Positions 41,601 through 52,242 are shown, counted from the first letter of the stretch. The stretch is 64,000 bases of DNA from Lithodes maja (GCA_037953745.1 JBAKBP010007127.1:39020-103019); one strand, 5' to 3'. The notes: generated by a model from the letters alone, not told the origin. Program-made: numbers and translations.

Positions 41601-43733
41601 GGTATATGTTCTGTAGTGTCGTCAGCCTACCATCCCGAGAGTCAGGGAGTCTTGGAGCGGTGGCACTCGACCCTGAAGAGTATGCTACGCTGTTACTGTG
41701 CAGAACATGACACTGATTGGGATTTGGGTCTGCCGTATGTTCTGTTCGCTGCACGTGAAGTCCCAGGAGAGAGCCTGGGGTTCAGTCCAAATCAACTAGT
41801 CTTTGGCCATAATGTGAGAGGACCTTTAAGTATGGTGAAAGAGATCTGGGAGGGCGAAGAGAAGCCGGGGTCTGTACTTAAATATATCCTTGAGAGCCGG
41901 GAGAGACTTATAGGTTGCATGGCAGCGGCAGGTAATAACTTGGTTAATGCACAGGCGGTCATGAAGCACCAGTATGACGCCAAGGTGAAGCTTCGGGAGT
42001 TTTCGGTGGGTCAGGAGGTAATGTTGCTTTTACCTTTGCCTGGACACCCCCTTTCTGCCAAGTTTATTGGGCCGTATGTGGTGGCTAAGAAACTGTCCGA
42101 CCTTGATTATCTCGTTGCAACACCTGACCGTAGAAAAAAACATCAGTTATGTCATGTTAACCTCATGAAAGAGTATGTGAGACGCCCCTCAGAGCCTCTC
42201 ACTGTCCCTGTGCTGGCCTGCAGCGGCCAGGGTGGAGAAGGAGGTGGGGACAGTCATGCTGCTGAGGAGGATAGCTGGGACTGTGTCATTTCCGCGGAAC
42301 AGTGGGCGGGGAATACTGAACAAGAGGCTAGGCAAGCTGTAAGTCACCTGCCTGAGCACCAGGGTGCTGCTGTCCTAGGCCTGTTCAGGTCATACCCCTC
42401 TGTTTTCGCCGAACACCCAGGTCTCACTACTCAGGTAACGCACGACGTGGACGTCGGTGATAATGTGCCCTTCAAGTCAGTGCCCTACCGTGTGCCCCCG
42501 GTAAAGTTGCCAGCTTTACGGGAGGAGTTAAAGTACATGGTTGAGAGAGGGATGATCACTGAAGGTTATGTGAAGTGGACATCACCCGTCACGTTGCAGC
42601 CAAAACCTGACGGCAAGGTGCGGTTCTGCATAGATTTTCGTAGGCTAAATGGCTTGACCACTACCAACCCTTACCCTTTGCCTCGAGTTGACGACAGCGT
42701 GGACAAGATAGGGAATGCAAAGTACCTTACTAAAATTGATCTTGTAAAAGGCTACTGGCAAGTACCCCTGTCGGACCGAGCTAAGCAAGTTTGTGGTTTT
42801 GTGGTAGATGGCAAGACCTACCAATGTAACGTAATGCCTTATGGGCTTAAGAACGCACCTGCCACGTTTCAGAACCTGATGAACGATATTTGTGACGAAA
42901 TCCCTAACTGCACGGTCTACCTTGATGACGTGATAGTGTATGATGACAATTTTGAAAATCACCTAAGGCACTTAGAGACCCTGTTTGGGAAGTTGCACGA
43001 TGCTGGGCTGGTGGTGAACCTGAGGAAGTGCGAGTTTGTAAAGGCTACTGTGCAGTATCTTGGCTTCGTGGTCGGGTTAGGCCGGGTGTGCCCCCCCCTG
43101 AGCAAGATACAGGCTATCAATATGTTTCCCAGGCCCACCACTAAGCGCCAGGTCATGCGGTTCCTAGGTATGATAGGCTATTATAGGCGCTTCATCCGGG
43201 GATACTCTACTGTCTTAGCACCGTTAACTGATCTACTGTCGAAGTCAGTGAAGTTCTGTTGGGCTGCGGAGTGTCAGAGGGCTTTCGACCTAGTCAAGCA
43301 CCTGCTGTGTACACATCCGATTTTGAGAGCCCCAGACTTTTCCAGGAGTTTTCAGCTGGCGACTGATGCCAGCGGTGTGGGTGCCGGGGCAGTGTTACTG
43401 CAGACTGATTCCGAGGGCTTGGAACACCCAGTGAGCTTCTTTTCTCGCAAGTTTAATTCGGCACAAAGGAATTACTCGACTATAGAGAAGGAGCTTCTTG
43501 CTATCGTTTTGTCGCTCAAACATTTCGAAGTTTATGTTCCAGCCTACGGCCCGGTAGTGACGATTTATACGGACCATCATCCCTTGAAATTCCTAAATCA
43601 GTTTCACAATCGGAATATGCGGTTGACCAGGTGGTCCCTAATGCTCCAAGAGTATAATCTCAACATTCAGCATATTGCCGGGAGTGAGAACGTGATAGCA
43701 GATTGTCTATCAAGGGTTGATGATCCAGGATAG
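38634..43733 (+). CDS. Gmr1-like gag-pol polyprotein: SCAN-like capsid, CCHC, protease, integrase, RT, RNase H
   Basis: 1699 residues in one frame, no frameshift between gag and pol. The gag has a SCAN-like helical region at about 303-393 (KFRG, WFRSEHAESAEEI, LEQF, PKTVEEAAKMADL) and a zinc knuckle (C467, C470, H475, C480). The protease active site is D554 in RDTGAS. Integrase follows: zinc site H842, H849, C879, C882; catalytic D913, D972, E1008 (35 residues between the last two); GPY motif at 1146-1148. Then RT (about 1280-1460, PDGKVRFCIDFRRLN, YLDD at 1429-1432) and RNase H (D1578, E1620, D1647). Integrase before RT is the copia order, yet all enzymes are gypsy-type. No chromodomain or env was seen. 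The ATG at 38634 follows a T run; Met10 is an alternative start. Confidence 0.95.
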   Translation: MNSNCITSTMSNDSSFTGEDNTVQPRNQQVQQMFREGSVISGERDARAFLQTPLTEQRLQAIDCYGLRCLATVLGRDCPDSWPKKNLVACLLGDGDGAVGGVGSWGVPSKPPFHSTPELGPQPASLSTMQQEGSQGQAGLPVNTSRCGSPILCSPPPGLSPEMLFQLELAKFKLQETQIQQASIERIEVARIQANQDATRYQAEMDVEKSRVETTGRHLGGGHRVTDSLSHLIKLVPAFDETAVTEFFARFEKKCREYDWPEVKWAALVSSRLVGKGLKAYDALSLDESVVYGLVKEAVLRAYELQPETYRLKFRGVNKKSDVSFMEHAQDLTDAGNNWFRSEHAESAEEIKQLFYLEQFYKCTGTDLTLNIKEKCPKTVEEAAKMADLRLSLIRGCGAAQRAESGQMGRYTPPTRVFDNNKSYDTHNHTKCIAPNNTYKHKPLPFTKGQAPSSPAQGKKPIGDVKCYKCQKLGHYSRECPSNTPAKPVSLVHSIGVSLKAAATARGRLSAAEAHAVKKRTEGSTPVRDTFCSHRGHGFVSWGSELRRVDLLRDTGASQTLLRNFTGKPINAARVVVVQGINATRSYPLVRLELRVGEVCRELDVGIVECLPVEGVDLLLGNDFAVPTSGTPPLVVAERAADVDGENREWVGRCQQDEMACVVTRSRSAAPAQPSTQPRGQWRKDQEKVAKGRKRDIDSAALLGDSVLGPIINTGVDSGPDMVCNKAELGKTSREARAVARATKAVEPTSRGNVLLQNHLDALTPRDISEQQLQDASLARYSNGAIELEEDGDAKPGDFFRLNRILYRRFLDPKSKWEGGARVVDQVVVPNKYRESLLCLAHDVPVAGHLGVTKTLAALGRFFWWPGVKADVCAWVAGCATCQTTGKPNQTIPKAPLFPIPVTGPPFSKVVVDLVGPFPPTSSGNKFLLTIMDVATRYPDAYPMRNGSAKAVVKNLLLFCSRYGFPREVQSDQGSNFTSKLFKQTLQLHGICSVVSSAYHPESQGVLERWHSTLKSMLRCYCAEHDTDWDLGLPYVLFAAREVPGESLGFSPNQLVFGHNVRGPLSMVKEIWEGEEKPGSVLKYILESRERLIGCMAAAGNNLVNAQAVMKHQYDAKVKLREFSVGQEVMLLLPLPGHPLSAKFIGPYVVAKKLSDLDYLVATPDRRKKHQLCHVNLMKEYVRRPSEPLTVPVLACSGQGGEGGGDSHAAEEDSWDCVISAEQWAGNTEQEARQAVSHLPEHQGAAVLGLFRSYPSVFAEHPGLTTQVTHDVDVGDNVPFKSVPYRVPPVKLPALREELKYMVERGMITEGYVKWTSPVTLQPKPDGKVRFCIDFRRLNGLTTTNPYPLPRVDDSVDKIGNAKYLTKIDLVKGYWQVPLSDRAKQVCGFVVDGKTYQCNVMPYGLKNAPATFQNLMNDICDEIPNCTVYLDDVIVYDDNFENHLRHLETLFGKLHDAGLVVNLRKCEFVKATVQYLGFVVGLGRVCPPLSKIQAINMFPRPTTKRQVMRFLGMIGYYRRFIRGYSTVLAPLTDLLSKSVKFCWAAECQRAFDLVKHLLCTHPILRAPDFSRSFQLATDASGVGAGAVLLQTDSEGLEHPVSFFSRKFNSAQRNYSTIEKELLAIVLSLKHFEVYVPAYGPVVTIYTDHHPLKFLNQFHNRNMRLTRWSLMLQEYNLNIQHIAGSENVIADCLSRVDDPG

Positions 43734-44014
43734 TCGTGCACGGTGTGTGGGTTGAGCAGGAGTAAAATTAGGCTATCATAACGCCGTCCAAAAAGATTAT
43801 AAAACAATAAAATAAACGAGAAAATTTTGTTTTAGTTTTGTAAGTCTTTATTGTTGTAGCATGATGCATGCGATATTGTGTTTTATGTATAATTCACACT
43901 TCAGTTGTTGTGCACCTTTTGCAATTAGTGGCAGCTAAGGGTAGCAGGTCGGTTGGTTGCCTGTCAGATTTTGATAATGCTTCTAAGGTCGATTATCTAA
44001 AATCTTGGGGGGGC
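43734..44014 (+). promoter_or_regulatory. Post-pol spacer and polypurine tract of copy 2
   Basis: 280 bp without a gene, ending TCTTGGGGGGGC directly before the 3' LTR at 44015. Colinear with 24112-24392. Confidence 0.75.
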
Positions 44015-45822
44015 TGTGACGCACCCAGTGCGTGGCAACGTAACCTGATTGTACTCCTTGGTACTCCACTGTACCGCCACGGTACCGCGTTGTACCGTGC
44101 TGGCTGCTTATATTGAGTGTGACAACGTATAACTATGTTCTTTGTATCTCTGCAAAGGTCTCGTCATTTGCTAACCAGTGGTGGGTTTTGTTTTAAGCCA
44201 TGTCGAGACCTTCCATTTAATATGTAGTATCGATAGAGAAGTTGATAGATAAGACAGTGGGAATTCAGAGAGAGAGAGTGAGTTAGACTTCAGAGCGAGA
44301 GGGTAGCGGTGCGCCACGCTGCCGGGGGGGTGGTTGCCAGACGTATGGACCGGTTGGCAGCCCTGCGCTTATAGCTAGGTGCGACAGGGTTGGTAGTACA
44401 TTGCCGCCTGCCTATGCTGCCTGGGCTGCCCATGTTGTCGTACAGCACATTGCCTGGAGGCTCGCTGTGTGCTCTATGACCAGGTTGCCTAGAACCTTTG
44501 AGATTCTAACATCCCTTGCCCTCTCTCCCAATTTCTCACGGTTGCACTCTTTCTCTCTGACGACATTACTCTCATTTCATTCTTCTCTCTATTTAAATGC
44601 ATACCCTTCCCTTGAGGTCCTAAAGGAGTTTCAGCACTCACCTCTCGTATTACTCTTAGGACAAGCATATATTTACATGTATTAGATTTAAGGGGTTAAT
44701 GTGAACAGCGATCTTCTTGATGAGGATAGTTGGTGAACGTTCTACATGTTCACGAGTTATATGCCCAGCTCATCATCCAATTTGTGACTAGACTAGTGCC
44801 ATGTGTAAGAGCCCGACCATGCCCAGGAGTTGTGTGTAGAGGGGTGAGGACTTAGCCTTGATTTGCCTACCGAGCCAGGAGCGAGTGCAGTACCAGAGAC
44901 TACAGCTCGCTCGTAGTGCCGGTATAGTAGAGTAACGTAATTTATCTGTCCTTGTGTTCTCTACAGTCTTTTCCTGGGTTCTCGCTTTCGGTGCTGGGAC
45001 TCGTTGTTCCTGTGACTTGGCCTGCTAGCTAGAACACATGGGGATGATGAGTGGGTGATATCTTTATTTTACTATGCATTGCAGCTCTCTTTAAGTTTAT
45101 GTATGTAACACTTTACAATACACATTACTCACACACAAGACAACACTATTAATACTTTCATGTATCAATTAACTGCACTGTCGTTTTGCTGCTGTGTCCG
45201 GAGTTCCGTTGCGTAGGGCGCATACGGACTCAGAGGGGAGACAGAGTGAGAGAAGCGAAGTAGCCTATGCGGTAGTAGGCTACCGGCGCAGTACTGTTGC
45301 CTGCAACCTTTTAGTTATTCCAAGTATAGATTCATTATTACAATAAGTGACTACTGTTTATGTTCCTTCCATGTGTATTATTAGGTATCTACTGGATCAT
45401 GAACATCTTGTATGCTACATGCTAGTGCATGTTAGTAGGGGACAGTTATTCTAGTGCACGCGCTTTCAAGTAGGCGTGTACATTTGTCATTTAGCATTTC
45501 ACTGTCATACCTTTAGCCTGCTTCTATTCTACATTATTAGAGGCTTAATATTAACGTAGTTTCTTGAGTATTGCATTTCTTTAGTAATAACGTAACCTAT
45601 AAATGTCTGAGGGAGTTTAGCCTCATAGCCTACCCCTGTTGTACACTTTCGCCGAGTTAAGGTACCTCGTTACCATAGACGATAACTCTGTAGGGCGTTG
45701 GTGCTTTTGTTGTCTGGAGCATATAGTATTTGGGACTGGAATCGAGCGTGTCGTTGTCACATAAGCCATTTCTGTCCTACGATCAAGAATCCCGAATATG
45801 TATTGCCGATCCAGCCGTAACA
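44015..45822 (+). repeat. 3' LTR of copy 2
   Basis: 1808 bp, TGTGACGCAC to CCGTAACA. It retains the 24 bp missing from the 5' LTR. It ends flush against the 21-bp minisatellite. Confidence 0.92.
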
Positions 45823-46703
45823 GTATAAAGGAGGTGTAGCTGTGTATAAAGGAGGTGTAGCTGTGTATAAAGGAGGTGTAGCTGTGTATAAAGGAGGTGT
45901 AGCTGTGTATAAAGGAGTTGTAGCTGTGTATAAAGGAGGTGTAGCTGTGTATAAAGGAGGTGTAGCTGTGTATAAAGGAGGTGTAGCTGTGTATAAAGGA
46001 GGTGTAGCTGTGTATAAAGGAGGTGTAGCTGTGTATAAAGGAGGTGTAGCTGTGTATAAAGGAGGTGTAGCTGTGTATAAAAGAGGTGTAGCTGTGTATA
46101 AAGGAGGTGTAGCTGTGTATAAAGGAGGTGTAGCTGTGTATAAAGGAGGTGTAGCTGTGTATAAAGGAGGTGTAGCTGTGTATAAAGGAGGTGTAGCTGT
46201 GTATAAAGGAGGTGTAGCTGTGTATAAAGGAGGTGTAGCTGTGTATAAAGGAGGTGTAGCTGTGTATAAAGGAGGTGTAGCTGTGTATAAAGGAGGTGTA
46301 GCTGTGTATAAAGGAGGTGTAGCTGTGTATAAAGGAGGTGTAGCTGTGTATAAAGGAGGTGTAGCTGTGTATAAAGGAGGTGTAGCTGTGTATAAAGGAG
46401 GTGTAGCTGTGTATAAAGGAGGTGTAGCTGTGTATAAAGGAGGTGTAGCTGTGTATAAAGGAGGTGTAGCTGTGTATAAAGGAGGTGTAGCTGTGTATAA
46501 AGGAGGTGTAGCTGTGTATAAAGGAGGTGTAGCTGTGTATAAAGGAGGTGTAGCTGTGTATAAAGGAGGTGTAGCTGTGTATAAAGGAGGTGTAGCTGTG
46601 TATAAAGGAGGTGTAGCTGTGTATAAAGGAGGTGTAGCTGTGTATAAAGGAGGTGTAGCTGTGTATAAAGGAGGTGTAGCTGTGTATAAAGGAGGTGTAG
46701 CTG
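45823..46703 (+). repeat. 21-bp minisatellite, about 42 units
   Basis: Unit GTATAAAGGAGGTGTAGCTGT is repeated almost without change; the only variants seen are GGAGTTGTA near 45915 and AAAGAGGTG near 46080. Because 21 is a multiple of three, one plus frame (YKGGVAV repeats) and all three minus frames (for example SYTSFIH) stay open for 290-360 codons. These are artefacts. The homogeneity implies recent expansion. Confidence 0.95.
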
Positions 46704-47946
46704 GTATACAATAGTAGTTCTTGATTTTACAGTTCTGCAGGTTCTAATCCTAGTTTGTCTCAGAGATAAATTACTTAGATTTACATACCGTACAATACCA
46801 TAAGCTTTCCGACGCGCCACAAAAACCAATCTTGATGTAACAAATACATCAGCTATGTATGATCTTCCTTAACATTCTAGATATACTTGAAAGGAATGGT
46901 TACCAGACTTGCTAAACGATGGTGACTTGTTTGAAATAGAAAGATATGAATATCATTAGGGGATGTGCCTCAGGATTTGGACAGAGATTAAATTCAGGAG
47001 TATAAGGACAAGATAATGGTAAATTACTGTTTATTTATCTTATGTTTTATTTATTTTTATTATTATTTATATTATTATTTTATTTTTATTTTATTTGTTT
47101 ATTTATGTTTACGGATTAATCTTATTATTTTGTGAGAATCAACCACACAAACCCTATTGGCTCCAGAAAGAAGTCGAATCCACTCTGCATTCTAGCCTCG
47201 CCCATCAACTAGTTACTAGACCAATGTACAGGAGGCTCTACCCGTAGAACCACTGGGTCGCCTGGCGTGTTTATAAATGAGCCGAGAGTACCCAACACGA
47301 GCCCGCTGACTAACGCAATCTGGTGGACATCATATAGTACTTTTGGTCCTGGCTTTGTGTCGCAGATTATCCCATACAATACCGGTGACGTCCTTTTCAT
47401 TATAGTGTAGCAACTATTAGACGATTCTATTCATATTAGGAAGGACCTCTAACAATAATATGACTTAAAACTATCTCTACCAATCCTTTTAATTACTGTA
47501 AATCTTTCCTAAGCTGCATACTATCGTCTAAATATAGCTAAAATGAACGATAACACACGTCGATAACACAAGTCGCTGTTACTCAAGGGGTTATATAATG
47601 CCGAAGTCCTGTACGTTGTTGCAGTCACCCATCACGTACCAAACACGTCTTATTATTTCTTATTCTGACTAGTTCTGATTAGTTCTTTTGTCTTTATTTG
47701 TCTCGTCGCAGTTTTGGTTTGTTTATTTTGCAAGTTTTACATTTTAATTACAGTATATTATTGTAGACTGATTACGAAAGAGGTCTCGTGTTCAAAGGTT
47801 AAAGCAAATCTACCTCTAGTAACTCCTTTAGTGCACTGTTGACTTGATGTCTTGTATTCTGGATGGCAAGAGACGACTGATTGGCGCCTTCCGTAGTCTA
47901 TATTTTTAAAACATGAGCAAATAATTATGCATACCTCTCTCCGTAC
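46704..47946. other. Intergenic, no gene supported
   Basis: Contains a B-box-like GCAGGTTCTAATCCTAG at 46737-46753, an AT-rich TTATTTATTTT block (47030-47110) and otherwise unassigned sequence. No coding frame with recognisable motifs. Confidence 0.5.
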
Positions 47947-47950
47947 TTAA

Positions 47951-48291
47951 GGGGGTAGTGCTTATTTTTTGGTATTTATATTTATTTAATGATCTATTTT
48001 ATAATAACGTCAACCTTTAAAAACAAAAAAATCCCTAAACCACCCATCTAGATAAATGTTTAAATTTTTCGGTAGAAAAATGTCCTGGCCGAAAGCCGGT
48101 TCTTCCTGGAATTACAGGCTCGCTATCGCTCGCCAGGAAAACATTGCCACCTAAATGTCACGAAAGGTCTTTATATTGAAAAATAAATGGGGCGATAGGT
48201 CTTAGAATCGCCAAACTAATGGAACGAACGTCTTAAAATTTCAAAACTAATGTAGACTAAACACGAGGGAGAAAAAGCAACTATCTCCCCC
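47951..48291. mobile_element. MITE candidate with TTAA flanks
   Basis: 341 bp between TTAA 47947-47950 and 48292-48295. Left end GGGGGTAGTGCTTATTTTTT; right end (reverse complement) GGGGGAGATAGTTGCTTTTT, alignable with a 3-4 bp gap. No open frame. It resembles neither element A nor B, so it would be a separate family if real. Confidence 0.5.
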
Positions 48292-48966
48292 TTAATCAAT
48301 CTTCCAGTTCTACCGTATATACTGACATACACCTGCTACAGACACCTGCCCGGGATGATTGTTCTCGTAAATTGATTATCAGAACAAGTTGGCCAACATA
48401 AATAATTCCACAAAAAAATGTTTAAATTATATATATATATATATATATATATACCGGTATATACAGTATATATATACTGAATATATGTGTAAATATAAAG
48501 TATATATATACTGTATGAGTATGTACAGTATATACACACAGTATATAAAGTATAAGGTATCCTTGTCAGTCTAGTCCAGAACGTCCCCCCAACACTCTTA
48601 TACTTAGACCTTATTTTCTTCCTCACCCTCGCTCTCGCTCTTCTGGTTCGAGGTTCTTAGGAGATTAATGAAGTTTTGATGGGTAAGTGAAAGAGTGTTC
48701 GTGTCTCGGTGTTTTGGGTCTTCCTGGGCAGACCCACATAGCCCAGGGACAAAGATAAGAGAGAGAGAGAGAGAGTGAGAGTGTGTGTGTGAGTGTGTGT
48801 GTTCAGGCTCAGGGTCCTTTCCAATTATGTATATTGTTTAGAATAAGTAGCAGTACAAATCACTCATGTTAGGCACCTATCTGCAAAAAAATTCTACTAT
48901 CATAAACTTTTCTACGGAAAAGCTTATTGTCTAACATCGATAGACGTTTGTTCCATGGAATGACGA
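48292..48966. repeat. Intergenic with (TA)n, GA and GT microsatellites
   Basis: (TA)n and ACTGTATA-type repeats at 48428-48550, GA at 48762-48780, GT at 48781-48802. No gene supported. Confidence 0.6.
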
Positions 48967-49461
48967 TTTTTTTTTTTTTTTTTCTATATTCCAACTACTC
49001 CCTCTCGGGCATAGGCTGAGAGCCTGTACATTCCACCGCTCAATACGGTGAAGCCCGTGAGGTCTTGTTCCAGTCTGGGGAGTGAGACATGCGAAGCATC
49101 CATCATGGCTCGAAGCAGCTCCATCTCTGAAGCGGCTGGTTGCTTCGCTCAAGTGCTTCACCGTCTCACCCTCCAGACTCAGACCCTCACTCTCAGAACG
49201 CCACCTATTGAGCAGTGAACTCACTAGGCATTGTCCCCCTGTAACATATTTTGAATATGGGAATATTTATACAGTGTTATTTAATCAGGGAACAATGAGG
49301 GTATTTTTTTGGCATTTCGGTGGGCTTTGTGGTAATGCACTGATACTAGGTACAGCACAAATTCAATCCCAATAATATCTTCCCATTGACATATCGGGAT
49401 TTGAACCCGGGTCTATTGGATTACCAATCCAGTGGCATGACCACTCCACCACACCTCCCCT
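48967..49461 (-). mobile_element. tRNA-derived SINE (family 2), copy 2
   Basis: Minus strand from GGGGAGGTGTGGTGGAGTGG, through CCCGGGTTCAAATCCCG (B box), to a poly(A) tail (T run 48967-48982). Colinear with 17896-18471, including AGAGGGAG near the tail and GAACAATGAGGGTATTTT in the body, but about 60-80 bp shorter and clearly diverged. Confidence 0.82.
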
Positions 49462-50219
49462 TATGGGGAATAAGTTTCCAATATATATGTGTTAGAACCT
49501 TTCTCCGTCTAATATACAGCCATTTTTACCTGTTGTTTGCTTGCTGAAACTATGTTTATGTGCTATAATCCTCATTGTCACCTTTTACTATTTTAAACAC
49601 TGCAATGGGTTGACATCAAATTAAACGTGTTGATAACTAAGAGAGCTCTGGAATATGTTTCGGAGCCTTAGATTCGGTTATTTGATTATGTATATTTTCC
49701 TGAGTACTGAAGTCCAAAATTTCACAGCATATTTCAGAAGTGGCTGTATTGAACCGCTATTTATTTCCAAGAAATATCTCAAAATTACTTTAGGCCTATA
49801 GTACCGGTATATAAAATGTGTTTTAACAATCTGAATATATACCAATATATTTGGACTGTTTCTATAGATTAATACACTATATGTCACCAGTTGCAATTTT
49901 TTACTTAAGTTTTGGTCGGTTTTCTTTGTCTATAGTGAATAGAGTTGCTTGATTGATATGCAGCATTTTGCGCACTCTTACTCGTACATCCTTTGCAAAT
50001 TTGGTGATGACATTGGATAGTCGAACACACAGTGTCATTGATGTAAATAATGAACAGCAGAGTCTAAGGACATATGCCCTCCGAACTCCAGAAGTCACAG
50101 TCATAAATAATATCAATGATCACTCGTTGCTGTTTTCTTGTTAGCCAATAACATTATATACTATCCAATTATTGACCTCTGTACTGATGTGCAATGAACA
50201 ACTTTTGACTGGAGATTAT
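49462..50219. other. Intergenic, no gene supported
   Basis: A weak CR1-tail-like residue pattern was looked for on the minus strand (49900-50120 has a TNKPKLK-like end) but nothing firm was found. Confidence 0.4.
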
Positions 50220-50273
50220 GATAGGCCTATGCGTGAGAGAGAGCGCGAGAGTGATAGAGTGAGAGAATAATAA

Positions 50274-50304
<31 letters not shown>

Positions 50305-50350
50305 AAGAAGCCGCAGCCGTCGCCGCCGCCGCCGCCTCCTCCTTCCCACC
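50220..50350. repeat. Compound GA / GAA / GCC microsatellite
   Basis: GAGAGA, then (GAA)n at 50276-50310, then (GCC)n with CTCCTCC to 50345. Encodes Arg or Leu runs only by composition. Confidence 0.85.
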
Positions 50351-50544
50351 CACCACTCCCGCCAGCTTACGCTGGCGTTGAAACAGTTGGAAAAATAAAC
50401 CAAGCAGTATGGAAAAACTGACAAGGATAGGACGAAAGGAGATAAATTAGTAGTCTACGCTCATTCTACATCTAAGATCTGGAGGGAAAATATACAACAT
50501 AATTTCGGTCATGATTAAAAAGGTATGCAGCAATAATATTTATA

Positions 50545-50800
50545 GTGCAATCTGTGGTATTTCTTCATTACGATTGGGAGCTAGAAATGGCGTTAATTGA
50601 GGGTTAATGGCCAAGTATTTATCTAGACGGTTCTTGAAAGCCTCAACTGTATCGCAGTTCACAATGTTTGAAGGTAGGGTAGGAGGAGGAGAAAGAGGGA
50701 CAGGAAGAGGAGGAGGGAAAGGGCAATGAAGACGGAAGGAACGAACGAGAGAAGTGGGGGAGGACCCAAGCAAAGGAGAAAGTCACACACAAGCACACAT
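50545..50800 (-). pseudogene. CR1-like LINE 3' tail fragment
   Basis: Minus strand encodes NCDTVEAFKNRLDKYLAINP, parallel to the end of the CR1 ORF2 at 1256 (CSTVDSFKFRLDKYLASNP). Upstream of it the frame is Pro/Ser-rich low complexity. A short remnant of a different CR1 subfamily. Confidence 0.7.
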
Positions 50801-50850
50801 CTCTTAATATTTTACCAACCTGCAGCTACTTAATGTACTAGCAGGCCATT

Positions 50851-50853
<3 letters not shown>

Positions 50854-50930
<77 letters not shown>

Positions 50931-51125
50931 AAACTGGAATGAATTGATAATTAATGGAACAGTTTTTGCGAACAGGAGATATCCTTTCAAAATGACATTG
51001 GTTAACCGCATAACAAATAAATAGTTAACAGAAAGATAGAGATAGTGAGAGTTAGTGAGTTAGAGTGAGGGTGAGAAACTGAGAGAGAGAGTGTGTGTGT
51101 GTGGGGGGGGGGGGGGGGGGGTAGT
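50854..51125. repeat. (GA)n, (GT)n and G-run tracts
   Basis: (GA)n at 50854-50920 followed by G10; further GTGAGA, (GT)n and an 18-base G run near 51085-51122. Low complexity. Confidence 0.85.
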
Positions 51126-52242
51126 GTGTGTGCGAAAGTGAATGTGAGAGTGAGTGAGTTGAGGATGCAAGAGTTCACTAATCTCTAATCTTCCTCTCTC
51201 CCTCTCAAATGAAAAAAAGTATGTTCCCAGAGTTTGGTCATATTTTTGTGTGGTAATCCTAAGATCAGGGTCGGGCCTGGGCTAACGGAAGCACATTAAT
51301 GATTCACCACACTGTTTACTAATTACCTGCTACAATTTTTTTTTTTTATATACTTTTTTTATCCTCTGACTGGATAATTATTTTGTGTTGCTTATGTTTT
51401 TTATGTTTTGTTTATATATTTATCTTCTTGCTGCATGTGTTTTAAGTTAGCTAGGCTTCTGAGTATAGTATGCAATATGAATATAACAACTCTTCAAACC
51501 ATAGTTGCATAGACACACTATGAAAACAAACTATTTTACATAGGACGATGGTCTTGCTCACATAACCCACTGATAGAATTGTTCATTGCCAATAAATTCC
51601 CGTTTGTTTAAATTGTTTACTTGAATATAAACTTGTAATGGAACTGGGCTTGTAATTAAACAGTATATAAATTTGTTCCGTAAGGTTCTTATTTATGTAT
51701 AATATAATAAAGATGCTTCTCATGCAATTGTTCTGATAACAGAACGGTTTACGCTGATATAATTATCATATATTATCATATAGATTACGCTGTACGCTCA
51801 TATATACAGTATATAGTGATGTAATAATTAACGAATGGATACCGGAAGAAATAAACGCAATTACGTCCAAAAATAGTTTACTAGGTTGGGTATGAGTTGC
51901 AAGGTTGGGTATGCAGTTTTTATCTGCTATAAGTTAATGTGATGATTTTGTGAGCACTGCCAAATTTCAGGTTTACGTAATTATACGGTGAATATGCAGG
52001 GTTGCATACATAATAAATGTCTATCTATTGCAAATGAAAGTAAATCAGTCCAACCAGGGTATATATAATGTATCCATTAATTATTTAAAATACCTTTCCC
52101 ATATTATACATTCATATACTAACACATATGTATTTTGTGTGACTTGTGAATAGCCGAGAGTAAGTGAAGATTTCACTCACCCTTGCCTGCTTCGCTCGCC
52201 TCTAAACAGCCTTGGATGCTGATGGTCTATGTTGTTCCTTAG
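51126..52242. other. AT-rich intergenic, nothing recognised
   Basis: No frame, terminal repeat or tRNA-like box supported. CAGTATATA-type short repeats occur near 51800. Confidence 0.5.

Larger units (their letters stand above)
36607..45822 (+). mobile_element. Gmr1-like Ty3/gypsy LTR retrotransposon, copy 2 (open gag-pol)
   Basis: 9.2 kb with both LTRs, primer site, full-length gag-pol and polypurine tract. Outside the LTRs the bases do not match (CTGC on the left, GTAT on the right) and the flanking sequences are unrelated: a LINE and a minisatellite. By eye the LTRs differ at about 19 sites plus a 24-bp deletion in the 5' LTR, more than in copy 1. That fits a chimera formed by recombination between elements, or later flank rearrangement. 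Confidence 0.93.

Noticed and set aside
43734..44014. env gene making the LTR elements retrovirus-like
   Set aside because: Only about 280 bp separate the RNase H stop from the 3' LTR, with no frame encoding a membrane protein.
33396..46703. CRISPR-like arrays at the 45-bp and 21-bp repeats
   Set aside because: Units are contiguous with no unique spacers, and the surrounding DNA is eukaryotic transposon sequence.
45623..46829. Open frames of 290-360 codons across the 21-bp array on both strands
   Set aside because: The unit length is a multiple of three and lacks stops in several frames; the peptides are simple repeats with no motif.
48090..48145. Short palindromic text around CAGGCTCGCTATCGCTCGCC as a regulatory site
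   Set aside because: It is imperfect, lies inside the MITE candidate, and has no supporting context.
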